From Lepturacanthus savala (lineage: Eukaryota; Chordata; Actinopteri; Scombriformes; Trichiuridae): 64,000 nucleotides of DNA. Positions 1 through 10,616 of this stretch are shown here, one piece after another (the stretch's first letter is position 1; each line of letters starts with the position of its first letter). The translations under genes and the position numbers were made by a program. A model generated the notes under the pieces. The model was given only the letters and a program-made list of their open reading frames with translations, was not told where the DNA came from and made no database searches. Where the stretch lies: positions 11,430,017 to 11,494,016 of the forward strand of contig CM060469.1 of the NCBI GenBank assembly GCA_030544235.1, read 5' to 3'.

Positions 1-1664
1 ATATTAAAAGTTCTATATTGTAGAAAAGTGAAATTGTGTAGACAAGTTATGTCTTAATTACTTTTTGCTGAAATTGTGCCTTGAAACAGGACAGGACCTC
101 AGGACATGCTTTTGTGACGTCAGTCACCGCCTACCTCCCATTCCAATCAGTCAGTTTCAGTTCATCATGTAATGTGCTCATGTGGTGAAACTACGCAAAT
201 ATCTCGTTATGAATACTAAATCTTCAAATCTTAGAATTAAAAAAAAAAAAAAAGCTAGGAGAAGTACACATATACATTTCACTACATTTAAAAATAGTAA
301 CTTCCCCCTCTTTGCATCTCTCTATAGAGGCCAGAGAAAACCTACCAGCCTCTGGGGTACTGTGGACAGAAATGGCTTCAGCAGAAGCACAACAGTGCGT
401 CTCGCTGCCTACTGTTGTCCTAAGAGATGGAAAATATGCCCCCAACCCTCTTCACTTTATTACAATCATTCAAAATGTCCATCTGCGGAGGTGCTTGGAG
501 ATGTCAGAAGTGTTATATAATGGTGGCGGGAAAAAAAAAAAAAAAAAAGGTCCAATCACCACGCTAATTGTGATTCCTCCTGAAACCTAAGCATCTTCAT
601 GACTCGATCTGTGACAAAACATGTTACGGCTATTATGGTATGTAGCCATTGTTATAACGTAATTATTGTCACTGCTGCTACTGCAAAGTCTCGTGGAAAT
701 TGGAAACGAGGTCCATGTTATCCGTCAAGTGGCAAGCGTCCACTGTTCTGGCACAGGAAACACATTACGCTGACCAATTGCCTACTCCCCCAAGCATGGC
801 TGGGAAACTTGTACCATTCTGCGCAATTTGTTTCATTCTTCTTTTGCAATTGATCCCAGTATGCAAAGAGAACCTGGGGCAATAGACTCGACTAAAGCCG
901 CCCAGCTGAACACGCTACTCTCTGAGGGGTTGAGGGATACCACTGATGATGCTGCCAAGCGCGGCATCACTACATTTGCTTTATTGCTAAGTTGAATGTC
1001 TGTCTCAACAAATATTTACATCTCATTTTGTCTAGCAGCCCAATAACCTTCAAGATAGGGCCCCTTATAATTGCTATAAGCCACACCTTACTTGTGCAAT
1101 GGGCTGCTTACCTCAGTGTTTTTAGCCCAATGAGCCGAAAAAGCAGAGTAATCTATAGAGGGTGCTTGGACAACATCTCTACGATATGAAGAGGAAGTAG
1201 TCATTCCTGTGCCTCCTAATCAAGTAATTGATTGCATCTATTATTCATGAACTCCTTAGCCTGACATGAAGTTGTAAACTCAGCACAGCCTCTCTTCTTC
1301 CTCCATCTCACCTCTCTGCTTACACTTCATTCATCCCCTCAACCTTCCAATGCTCATCTAACCACATAAAGCCGCGGAATTACTTTGCCAGTCTCTCAGC
1401 CTTCAAGGTTTGCACCCCTAAGCCCCAACTGCCAGATTGTGTTTTGTTCAATATGGGCAGCCAGAAGTGCGAGGCCGCGCACCGGAGGCTGCTGGGGCTG
1501 CCCCCAAAAGCTCTGCACTAGATCTAGCCCTCTGGGTAATGTCATTGCCACTTCCAGGCTGCAGAATGGCTGCGGAAATCTACCTTCGCAAGAGCTACAA
1601 CAGCGCTACTCAGCTGGAAATCGGAGTTAAAGCTAGAAACAATACAACGGGGACAATTATTTTT

Positions 1665-1684
1665 TAGAGATGCCCCGATCGGCC
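1665..1684 (+). mobile_element. possible hAT-type terminal inverted repeat remnant
   Basis: The segment TAGAGATGCCCCGATCGGCC resembles, with one mismatch, the TAGAGATGCACCGATCGG-like ends that I recall from vertebrate hAT non-autonomous transposons. I do not see the matching opposite end nearby, so this would be a solitary or decayed end. A chance match is possible. Confidence 0.35.
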
Positions 1685-2559
1685 TGTATTCAATATAAAT
1701 CCTTTTTTTTTTTCATCCCCAACTCCAAAAATTAGCAGTAACTCCAGTTAGATCCTATTAATTCTGATGATAACGTACAGAGCCTTGAAGATGCAAAACA
1801 GCAAGTAAAATGCCTCTTGCTAATGAAGGTTACTTTGCAACAGGTTCTCGTTCATCTCTGTTTCAGGAAATGAAGCGCCTGGCAGACCTATAATACTGTT
1901 TTACCAGCAGCTATTGTGGAACAAAAAAAAATTAACAATATGGCAGTGTATCAGCTGATATTGCCAATAAATTGGGGAAAAAAACTGAATCAGGGAAAAC
2001 CTTCATTATTTGGTGTGTAGATTATTTCTATATTTCTATTTAAATGTCCCCTCACCTCTTAAAAACAGTCAGGTGAGCTTTGTTTTTTTAATTTAAAACA
2101 ATAGTCTGACTTTTGAATATTGAAATGTAACGCAGTTATATATAAAGGCAGTGATTTGAAAAATGTTGATTAAATCAACTAATTAAGATATATATCAAGA
2201 TGACTTATCTTATGATTGGATCTTGCCCAAACAGTACCCTTATGAAATTTGAGACATGAATAAAAATATTGACTGGTAAAGAATAATAAAACAAGGTATA
2301 TATCCATTTTGCTAATGAGGCCACCAAAAAATATTTTGAATCAGTCATGTTTTCTTTTTTAACTAAGTGTATGAATAGATTGCCAGTTTAGTGCATCGTG
2401 CCCATTACCAAATCAGTGGATTTAACCAGCAAGTAAAAAAAAAAAAAAAGAGAGAGAGATAAACACTACAGCTACAATAAATAATCAATGAGCAAGTCCC
2501 TAAGCCTCGTCCTGAGCCGAGATATTACCATCAAAAACAAAGTGTCTGGAGCCAAGAAA

Positions 2560-2830
2560 TCACCATATCAATGGCACATGCCACAACAACCCATGGCCTG
2601 CGCTTTCCTTCCAAAGATCATGCTAGATAAACCCCAAATAACAGAGAAATTAACAAATGCTTGACATTTGCTCAACATCCATTATTCTGACACTTCTTCA
2701 GAATTTCAAAAGGCTGAACGCATGCTTAATCAACATTCATATTCCCAGAGCGAGCCCCGGCACCATATTGCAGCCCGCCTCAGTGCTGATGAAAACGGCA
2801 CATTAGGGCCCGATTCGAAAAACGTTCAGG
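2560..2830. promoter_or_regulatory. candidate regulatory block in cdin1 intron
   Basis: This is a complex, repeat-free stretch bounded by an A/AG tract on the left and a TG microsatellite on the right. It differs in composition from the A/T-rich sequence before it. Inferred to be a possible conserved non-coding element; no conservation data are available. Confidence 0.25.
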
Positions 2831-2849
2831 GACTCCTCACCAGGGAGCT

Positions 2850-2854
<5 letters not shown>

Positions 2855-2885
<31 letters not shown>
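2855..2885 (+). repeat. (TG)n microsatellite
   Basis: About 15 TG units, followed by a GA-rich run to about 2910. Confidence 0.95.
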
Positions 2886-2888
<3 letters not shown>

Positions 2889-4299
2889 GGAGAGAAAGAG
2901 GGAGAGAGAGGTGCTGGCTGTGTGTAGAGGGGAGGGATGCTTCACACTTTACTTTTGAAGCATTTTCCAAAACAGGGGCATCTGCCCCTTTCTACAAACC
3001 CTCCCACTTCTACAACTGTGAAAGCCATATGAGGAGTGAGCTGAATGGCATTTTAAAGAGGGGGGTAATCATTACATCCAAATTCATTCATAATATAGCA
3101 CAGAAGGACACAGAGGACTTGCACATTCCCTCCCTCCCTCTCCCCCCCCCTCGCCCTTCTTACACAGACTCTCTCGGGGGACAAAGGGTGGAAGGAGTGG
3201 GGTCCCCTCTGGACCCAGGGGAAGCCAGGCAAGACCTCGGAGAGCAGCCCATCATTTCCAATTCTAATACGTGGCAAGAGGAGGACCTGATGGGACTGAT
3301 GTCACATTTTTCCCTGCACCGGCCTGCGATGAGCCCTCACCACCTCGCCCCCCCACACACCCCCCCTCCCTGCTGCCTAGCCGTGGTCCAGATACGAGGC
3401 AGGACATCGCGGCTGGCTAAGAGGAGGGCAAGGAAGAGAGGGCAAGAATGGGGGTTGATATTTGCATGTCCCTCCATTGTGAGTGGGGGTAAAAAGTGAC
3501 AGCACCGTGTCCAATTCTTTTCCCCCCAGAGCAGCTCGGGCCCGGCAAGAGAGGCCAGGCTGACAGATGACTCCCAACATCTGTGTTATGCAGCCGTTAC
3601 AGATGAGGGACTCCACATCGCAATCTCTCTCTTTCTATCTGTCTAAGGGTCCCTCCCTCTCTCCTCCCACTAGACTCAGAGTACAACAGAAAGAATGACA
3701 GACCTTCCGTGGAAATTACCTTGAAATTGTCTATAACCATCATTTTGTTCAAAGTTAAAATTTTCCTCCCTTTCAGCCCCCGATCAAATGCAATGATTAT
3801 AAAATGGTTTTATAGACAATAGAGCATTCAGAGGCTTGAGCATAACGGCTATTGCCACTGATCTACAAGCGTACATCGCTGGAACTCATATGATGTTCTT
3901 TTCAAATTCATTTCATTTTCATTCATTTTATTTCGAAAAGAGGCTGGGCCAGATCCTTTTGGACAATACATTACATTACTTTAGAGCTATTGTCAGAATA
4001 TTAATCAGAAAATGTCTTCTTATATAAATATTTATGATTATTGGGAAAGTTATAATTGTAAAATGACAATAACAATAGCACAGTATCATTCCGATGATTT
4101 CACTTCATCAGTAGCTGATGATATTGAATTATAGCCTAGCGATAATTGCAGCAAAATTTTTAGCATATCAGCATGTATTTTCACACAAGACCTGGGCAAC
4201 AATTCCATATATCGATTGGTTAGATGCTTTAAATAGAAATTTAGCATACAAATGTAAAAAAAAAAAAAAAAAAACATATATATGACAAAAGGATCATTT

Positions 4300-4445
4300 A
4301 ATGAGAAATAGGCACATCCTAATCTACAAAAATATGGCACTCCCCCCTGATGAAAGAACTAGGGCAGCCTCTGACATTACATCCACTCATGAATCTACAG
4401 TTCCTCACCATTGCTTGCATCATTTAGAAATCCTCCAGTGTAATG
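4300..4445. promoter_or_regulatory. candidate regulatory block in cdin1 intron
   Basis: Complex sequence between A-rich and TA-rich flanks, containing several ATCATTTA/TCATT-type motifs. Candidate element by texture only. Confidence 0.22.
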
Positions 4446-4628
4446 TGAAATATAAATATATATATATACTTGTCTTTTCTATCTCTGAATAATATAACCC
4501 AAACAATGTTCTACTTGCCCATTCAGTGCAGCCCAGTTCACAACAAACCCCTAACCCCCCTCCAACCCCTCCTGCCAGCCCCAGCCTGGCCAATATTTAC
4601 GCAGTGGCAGGGCTCCCACACAGTCCGA

Positions 4629-4656
4629 GGGGACAGGAGGGGGGGTGGGGTGGGGG
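4629..4656 (+). other. potential G-quadruplex
   Basis: Four G-runs of 4, 7, 4 and 5 bases at 4629-4632, 4639-4645, 4647-4650 and 4652-4656, with loops of 6, 1 and 1 bases. On the cdin1 sense (minus) strand this is a C-rich tract. Confidence 0.6.
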
Positions 4657-4689
4657 CGGCTGACTGCCGTGCCTGAGCGCATGCTAAGA

Positions 4690-5100
4690 GATGATGGATG
4701 GCCTAGTCGATATGTTATGTCTTAAGAGCCTGATTTCCTGCCAGTCCAATCACTAACCCTCCAGAGCCCAGCTCAGCTGATTGGACAACCAGAATAATTT
4801 CGCAGGCTGTGAAAACACTGACGTGCCTGTCTGTCAGGCCCGGTGACGAGACTCAGGGATTTTAAAGAGCAAGGGCCTCCCCAAGATTGGTTATGGTGGA
4901 CGAAATAATAACAATAACCAGCAAGACTAAACAAAAGAGCCAGCACCTCCGGGAGGGAGAGATCGTGCAGAATTATTGGAATGAAAACGGTCCGATGTTT
5001 TCCTTTAATTATTACACCCACCGGTACCACTTTTGGAAAAACTGGCATTTGGACTGTTTGTTAAAGACAGTTTGGATTAGGAAACCACAAGGAGAAAACT
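4690..5100. promoter_or_regulatory. candidate regulatory block with inverted CCAAT arms
   Basis: A 400-base complex block without simple repeats. It holds a perfect 9-bp inverted repeat, GTCCAATCA at 4744-4752 and TGATTGGAC at 4778-4786, and a TAATTA homeodomain core at 5006-5011. An open frame crosses it on the plus strand, but the translation is not recognisable and no splice sites frame it. Best reading: intronic regulatory element. Confidence 0.33.
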
Positions 5101-5614
5101 AACTCAAAATAAACATGAGAAGGACCTCCTGGTGTCGGTGCCTAAACATACAGGATATTAGATGCACTTCAGATGCCTGATATGGTTTGTAAAATGCTGA
5201 CAGTGAGAACAAAGGCGAACTCAAACTCCGCCGCATCCCCTTTGGGGACCCGAAACCTTCTTCTAGATTGGTGATTAGGGTGCAATGGTAGTAGGAAGCT
5301 CCAAATACATGCGACTTTGTAAGTGACCTCGACGGTGTCCTGGTGGCCTTGGGGGATTACACAAGTTACGTTCAATAAAGTGAGGGCCCTCAGTGTCAAG
5401 GAGAAAGGCAAACACAACCATTAACCTCTCTCTTCGATTTCTGGATGTGCAGGCATTGCATGGCAAAACACTGGCTAATGCTGTGGTGGAAGCTTATACG
5501 AGAACCTGTGTGGAATTAATTAATGATCATAAAAAGTGAATTAAATGGAGCTTGTAAATATGCAATAATGGAAGATAAAACAACAGACACAAGAATAAAT
5601 AATGTTGTGATGGG

Positions 5615-5624
<10 letters not shown>

Positions 5625-5666
<42 letters not shown>
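5625..5666 (+). repeat. (GATA)n microsatellite
   Basis: About 10.5 uninterrupted GATA units, 224 bases downstream of the cdin1 exon donor. Confidence 0.97.
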
Positions 5667-5889
5667 TCATTTAATGAGAACTGCAGAATGTTTTTCTATT
5701 ATCTAAAATCTTGTATTGCATATGTCACACACTACTTGTTGATTTACAATGTACAAATGTGGCTCATGCACAGCAATGTGGTATTTTCACCCTCACACGA
5801 AAACACACACATACCTACAGTAGATGCACACAGTATTACGTGAAAGGAAGAACGGCTGACGAAATAAATAGAATCTGGTAACTACTTAC

Positions 5890-5991
5890 TTTGGAAATCT
5901 TCCCTTCAGCATCTTCATACACTGTCGGGTAGGTCTCAGATGCTCGGTCCATTTCGCTATCTGTTTATATTCAGCTCGGGATAGTCTCATC
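5890..5991 (-). CDS. cdin1: cdin1 first coding exon (5' partial gene)
   Basis: This exon encodes the first 34 residues of CDIN1 (C15orf41), a PD-(D/E)XK-type nuclease that binds codanin-1; human mutations cause congenital dyserythropoietic anaemia type I. Seen: ATG at 5991-5989 with A at -3; the peptide pattern M-R-L-S-R-A-E-Y, then IAKW, PTRQ, and LKGRFP. As I recall the vertebrate N-terminus, about 15 of 34 residues are identical to human, including A6, Y8, I11-A12, P20-Q23, L28-K29 and R31-P33. The exon ends two bases into a codon at a consensus donor (AAA|GTAAGT, GT at 5889-5888). No in-frame ATG lies between this start and the upstream in-frame stop. The segment is an N-terminal helical region; the nuclease core lies in later exons, which I could not find in 1-5889 and which presumably lie left of the window. 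Identity is recognised by motif recall, not by a search. Confidence 0.86.
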
Positions 5992-6024
5992 TTTCTTTTT
6001 TTTTTAATCGGCCACTGTATCAAC
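5992..6024 (-). other. cdin1: cdin1 5' UTR part of the first coding exon
   Basis: This is the untranslated part of the same exon, between a consensus 3' splice site and the start codon. On the minus strand a pyrimidine tract (ctctctcctgtttgtacag) ends with AG at 6026-6025, and the exon begins GTTGATACAG. A run of nine A residues followed by GAAAG leads directly into the ATG. The frame is open upstream but has no methionine, so the start at 5991 is preferred. Confidence 0.7.
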
Positions 6025-6026
6025 CT

Positions 6027-6297
6027 GTACAAACAGGAGAGAGATTGGTTAACTACTGCTTCTGTGACAATCTGATAGTGAGAGGTAAAACGTGTCAAAT
6101 GATTTGACAGCTGTCAGAAACAGCTGTACCTTCATTGCTAACCGAACCTAGCTTCAAGTATCGGCTAACGCTCAGCATTAAAAACACGTGGCGACATCAA
6201 TGTCTCGTCTATGAGGGATTACAACACAGCAACGGTGTTCAAAACGCTGTGAAATATAGCCACGGAACAATAAATACGACGCAAAGCGGGCTTGTTT
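6027..6297 (-). other. cdin1: cdin1 intron 1 (putative, about 275 bp)
   Basis: This is the interval between the proposed non-coding exon 1 and the coding exon. It is short and free of microsatellites. It contains the exact palindrome TGACAGCTGTCA at 6105-6116 and a second CAGCTG E-box core at 6121-6126. Its intron status rests on the two splice sites described for the flanking exons. Confidence 0.42.
6105..6116. promoter_or_regulatory. TALE-homeodomain palindrome TGACAGCTGTCA, copy 1
   Basis: This is an exact 12-bp palindrome, two TGACAG half-sites head to head, also containing a CAGCTG E-box core. TGACAG is the core of MEIS, PKNOX and TGIF proteins, and this dimeric form is a known in vitro preference of TALE factors. 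It lies about 200 bases inside the cdin1 transcription unit, in a locus expected to neighbour meis2. Occupancy is inference. Confidence 0.55.
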
Positions 6298-6299
6298 AC

Positions 6300-6350
6300 C
6301 ATTCATTCCTGCTGCCTGTGGACAGTTCCCGATAGCCGCTTCCCGCTAGG
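6300..6350 (-). other. cdin1: putative cdin1 non-coding exon 1
   Basis: This is a candidate first exon ending in GAATGAATG|GTAAAC, with the donor GT at 6299-6298. It was chosen because it lies 50-130 bases downstream of two CCAAT boxes and 275 bases upstream of the acceptor at 6026-6025. The 5' boundary is an estimate, since no transcript data are visible. Joined to the next exon it would carry two tiny upstream reading frames starting at 6306 and 6302. Another donor could be used instead. Confidence 0.42.
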
Positions 6351-6385
6351 AAGTTGAAGAGATGACTTTTCTGTGAGCGGCACGT

Positions 6386-6434
6386 TGATTGGTCGGTTCA
6401 TCCACGCGCGCTGAGTATCCCGGGAGATGATTGG
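6386..6434 (-). promoter_or_regulatory. cdin1: cdin1 promoter, paired CCAAT boxes
   Basis: Two copies of TGATTGG at 6386-6392 and 6428-6434 read CCAATCA on the minus strand, 42 bases apart, about four helical turns. This is the usual arrangement for NF-Y-driven housekeeping promoters. The surrounding 6310-6480 is locally GC- and CpG-richer (CACGCGCGC, CCCGGG) than its flanks. No TATA box is seen. Position and orientation fit a TSS near 6300-6360 for the minus-strand gene; the exact start is inferred. Confidence 0.6.
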
Positions 6435-6449
6435 CTCTTTCGCAGCACG

Positions 6450-8070
6450 GGGGCAGTACCCAGCAACGACATGCTGTTCACTCACTGCAGCACTCAGGCA
6501 TCTCTCCATCGTCGTAAAAACGTAAGCGATGCTCACAAAGGCAAGTTCTTGAAGTAAGTTGACGCACATAACACATAAACGGTGAAATACGACAGGACAA
6601 AAAAATAAAAATAAAAAATATATATAAATTTTGCGAAAAAATTGCATTTGAGGGAAAGTGAAGGAGAGATAGAAGCAACCGGAGAGATGGTGGAAGGAGG
6701 GAGCGCGTGCCCTACGTATGTATTATTAACGTCAAAGGTGTTGCTGTAGTTATTATTGGCGATATTAGGCCTGTCTGCATTTTTGACGAGAAGAAGCGGA
6801 ACAACACAGGCTGCGTTTGTGTTTGCAGTCTTCATAAAAACATGCTCCCTCCTTCACTGACTCCTAAATAAACAAATTCAATATTTAATATCTGATATAT
6901 TTTTATTTATATTCAGGTGCTGACGTTTGCCACAGACTCTACTGTTATTGCTGCATTTTTAATCCCCAATCCTAACAGCACAGGTCTATAGGTATAAGTG
7001 TTATTATTCATTTTTATTTACAAATTGTAATTCCAGAATCTTAACCAGCTAACCCCACCAATTTAAGGCAACATGAGAGAGCAGTGATGCTAAATTAAAC
7101 AAACATAATGAATAAATAGATTGCACAGCTAGCAAGGTGCACAGCTAGCAGTGAGACATCAATGATATTTATATATTGTACTATTTTACCTTGCAGTGCT
7201 GGAATCGGTGGCAGAGAGTTTCCGCCCCCCCTGAGAGAATATTGGTCTGGGCTTTCCTTAATTAACCTGCAGAAATTTTCAGGGGCCATTTCCAACTGTG
7301 GGCTCCCAGAATCATCAACACCTTTCACCTCACCAATGGAGGTACTGCTTTAGGCACAAATGCTACAGTATATATAAATGAGACCAAGGTTGATGATATG
7401 CTGTAGAGTACTGCAGCAAAAAAAAAATAAATAAAGATTCATAAAACATATAGGAAAAATGTTAACTTTATACAAACTGGAGTTTAAAAAAAAAAGTTGG
7501 AACAGTATATTAGGTGATAAAGGATTAATTCTGTTTCTTTATTTCTATTTGCGCCATTGCAATTGTCTGGAGTGTTGACTTGACAACGCTGAAATATGTC
7601 TGAAATCTTTAAGACCTAATTTGTCAAATACATCCCTTGAGATCAATATTATTTTACAGTGACATTATTGTGTAATTAGTCTCCGTACAGTGCTTAAACC
7701 TCAGTCTACCCTAATAGTTTTTCTCTGTATCCTTTTTTTCTTTATATACTGATGCAGGGGAGTCCCAAAGTCATTTTATGGTGAGTTTTATTTATTTAGC
7801 TAGTTTATTTTTTAATTTTTATTAAAGCATCTATTGTTCCATCATTTTGCACAAAAATGATCACAAATGCTACCAAATAGGTCCTTTAAAACACGAAAAC
7901 TAAAGTGTGATCAGTAGCTGCAAGCCTGTATGAAGATGTCAAATAAATTCTATAGTCATACATTCTTTTGAACAACATTGCTGGTTTCTCCCATTGTGGG
8001 TGAACAATGCATCGATGAGCAGAAAGGCTCTATCTGACCTGTGGTGCATCAGAAAATAGAGCTCATTGTT
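6450..8070. other. Intergenic, upstream of cdin1
   Basis: No gene recognised. Contents are A/T-rich sequence with short A runs and a 16-bp tandem duplication at 7123-7150 (GCACAGCTAGCA twice). The first 400 bases may contain distal promoter elements. Confidence 0.6.
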
Positions 8071-8075
8071 GTTGG

Positions 8076-8445
8076 GCAGTGTAGTATGATGACTGAGATG
8101 AGCTGAGGTCTCGGGCTGTGTGTTCACCGGCACAGTCCCTGCTTCTGAAAGGGCTCAGTGCTCTGTGGTAGCTACAAAAGGGAGCTGTGTAGTGGGATTG
8201 GTATGGCCAGATAAGATCAGGGCCTCTGAGGAAGTCTGGTCTGATTGCTACAAAGGGCTGAGGTCAGGGGCAGGAGGAGCAGTTTACTCATCTAGGTATC
8301 AGAGGATCAGGGGGTTTGGTGGGGAGCCGCGTGTGTAATAGGTATAAAAGGATCAGTGTAATGTGATGGTATAAAAAGATAAAAATCAGAGAAGGGGTTG
8401 GCAGGCAGTGTACTGTAATGGCTCCAAAAGCTGAGGGATCAGAGA
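8076..8445 (+). repeat. decayed minisatellite, about 8 units of 25-39 bp
   Basis: Reading down the sequence, similar segments recur, starting near 8077, 8156, 8186, 8234, 8282, 8331, 8356 and 8406. Each roughly follows CAGTGTA-x-TGTAATGG, then TACAAAAGG, then GGATCAG. Two clear neighbours are GTGTAATGTGATGGTATAAA (8356) and GTGTACTGTAATGGCTCC (8408). The units have diverged too far to be a recent array. No coding function is seen. Confidence 0.6.
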
Positions 8446-8983
8446 TTTTGTTATGTGTGTAGGTGTCTATTCCTATGCGCACACACACACACACCCTTTC
8501 ATGAATCAGTTGGTGTCTATGTGCATCTTTGATGGCTATGAGAGCCACAGTGGGCTGTGATGAGTAGCTGAAGGAGAGAGAGAGAGCGAGGCGATGGAGG
8601 GATACAGGGAAGGGATGCAGGGGGAAAGACGAGTGCTGTGGAGGCTGCATGTAAACAGGGCAGTGGTACACACAGTGCCGTTAACCAGCTGTGAAGCCTG
8701 CTCACAGTGGGAGATGAATTTACAAAGGATGTCTCCCTCTGATATCCAGGAGACGCTGCACTGATCTCTGCTCCACTGCTTTCGGCACACCATTGTAGTG
8801 CTAAGCACTGTGCCACTAATGGCACTTATATACCTTAATGCCTGGAAAACATTTACATTTTGCTTGCAGCAGAGGGAAAGTGCGCGGCTGCGGATGGGAA
8901 GAAAACATGCGCGCTCGTGGATTTTTTTTTTCTTTTTTATCGACAGCATCTTCAGTCGATGCGTCTTAAGATCCGCGAGGCTG

Positions 8984-9024
8984 TGTAATTTCCTTTACTC
9001 ATCACGCAGTTTAAGGAAATTACA
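8984..9024. other. perfect 12-bp inverted repeat (hairpin)
   Basis: The arm TGTAATTTCCTT at 8984-8995 is exactly complementary to AAGGAAATTACA at 9013-9024, with a 17-base loop. The stem is A/T-rich. It could be a paired protein site (TAATT and GGAA cores) or a decayed transposon pair. It is too short for a typical pre-miRNA. Confidence 0.7.
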
Positions 9025-9459
9025 AGTCCTCCCATATCTAGCCACATTAGTCCCTCCTTACCACATCCAGTGATATTACTCACCATACAAAGAGAGCATT
9101 TTGTTACACTAGATCATCAACATTACCGTCATGATGTTTCCGTTTTTTTTTTTTTTTTCCTCCCCCCCCACCCCTTTTGTGAAAGCCAGTGACTTCACTC
9201 CTCTCCACCACAGAATTGCTCTCCACTCTTCAGGAAGTCTGGGATCTCAGCTTTAAAAAAAAAAAAAAAAAAAAATCACAGTTTAAACATGAGGCAAGCC
9301 ATAACCAGGAAATGCCTGTAGTATTAGCAAGGTATCGGATTCATGCATTCCCCCCTGAACGGCATGACTGCCCCAGAAAATCCCACATCCATATTTTACA
9401 TCACGGGAGACAAGACACATGTGTTTCACCCTAGCTTTTAAACGTGTTCCTTCCATTTA

Positions 9460-9520
9460 TTTTATTATCCTTTAATGAATTTAATTAGTGGACATGTAAT
9501 TAAATGCAATTATGATCACC
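9460..9520. promoter_or_regulatory. homeodomain-core cluster
   Basis: Two TAATTA cores at 9482-9487 and 9497-9502, plus an octamer-like ATGCAATT at 9504-9511, within 30 bases. This is the usual texture of a developmental enhancer. Function is inferred. Confidence 0.35.
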
Positions 9521-10483
9521 CCCATAACATATACACACATAACACGCACACACACGTGCAAGAGCAAACACACATGCGCACATTGTTGATGTAAATTGCT
9601 CAAAACATGTGCGATCTGCACAAATTTACTGGATTAATAGGGGATTGATAATATTTGGGGATTGTATTTCACTCTAAATGGCTGCACGCGGAAACAAAGG
9701 CTGCAGCCCAAGCTCATTAATCATAGTCAACGGGTTGCCCGGGTGCAATTTGCATGACCGAGGTGGCTGCACATGCTGCTGTTCGGCCTAGGTTGCTGGA
9801 TCTGCCTCGATTTGGCCAGACCGTTAACGCCGCGTCAATCAAGGATAACCCAATAACAGTATGACAGAGTAAAAGAGGGGAAAAAAAAAAAAACATTTTC
9901 TCCTCATTACCCAACACTCCTTCCTCTCCCTCCCTTCTCCTGTCTGCCCAACTTCTTATTTTAGTTAGCATTAATTACACTGGCCTGATGAAGGATGAAT
10001 CCATTCTCTTGTGCTTGTTACTGACAGTATATTTAAATATTTTTCAAAACGTTGATTTAAATTAAAAATATTTCATTTTTCTTTTTTTTTTTGCGTCACA
10101 CATTTATGCTCCTCTAAATGTAATCTTATTCTGGCTCGGATGGTATATGTATTTCCCAGAGAAAATAAAAGTCTCGGTTTTAAGTTTTTTCTTAAAAGAA
10201 AAAAAAAATGTTGAGAAAATAATCACTTTTATAGGAAACTTTTTTTTGGTTCGACTGGATTTTTTTTGTCAGTTTTTTTTTTTTTTTCCTCACTAAGCCA
10301 TTTTAACTGCAGGTAATTGGGTTGAGGCGTGATGCAGTGAAGTTCAAAATGAGGCACAATTTCAAAAAGCTGTAATCTCACCACTGGCTCCATACACTGA
10401 ATTCTAATTATCCTGTCATGAACTTTAAAAAAAAGAAAAAAAAGAAGCAATGTTTTAATGGCTTTTTAACTCCGTAAGAGGTA

Positions 10484-10616
10484 AGTGTGTGTGTATATAT
10501 ATGTGTGTGTGTGTGTCATACATACATGCGCGTATGTGCATGAGATACAAGTTAATGCACGTGTGTGTCTCTACGTTTTTTTATGTGTCAGATGTTCACA
10601 CACACACACACACACA
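10484..10616 (+). repeat. compound GT/AT and CA microsatellites
   Basis: A GT/TA mixed tract at about 10484-10517 and a CA tract at about 10597-10615, separated by GT-rich sequence with ACATACATGCGCG-like alternation. Confidence 0.9.

Larger units (their letters stand above)
1..5889 (-). other. cdin1: cdin1 intron following the first coding exon
   Basis: This is intronic sequence from the donor at 5889 to the window edge. No exon matching the next CDIN1 segment was found. The contents are a possible hAT terminal repeat at 1665, a TG microsatellite at 2855, complex blocks near 2.5-2.8, 4.3-4.4 and 4.7-5.1 kb, a G-quadruplex candidate at 4629-4656 and a GATA tract at 5625. The rest is A/T-rich sequence with short homopolymers, with nothing else supportable. 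Confidence 0.7.

Noticed and set aside
3029..3499. 156-codon plus-strand open frame
   Set aside because: Translation is proline- and charge-biased from C-rich and purine-rich low complexity, with no recognisable domain, and its shadow on the other strand is equally open.
6510..6530. Plus-strand donor-like CGTAAGC near the cdin1 promoter, hinting at a divergent transcript
   Set aside because: Weak donor (C before GT) and no supporting exon or reading frame.
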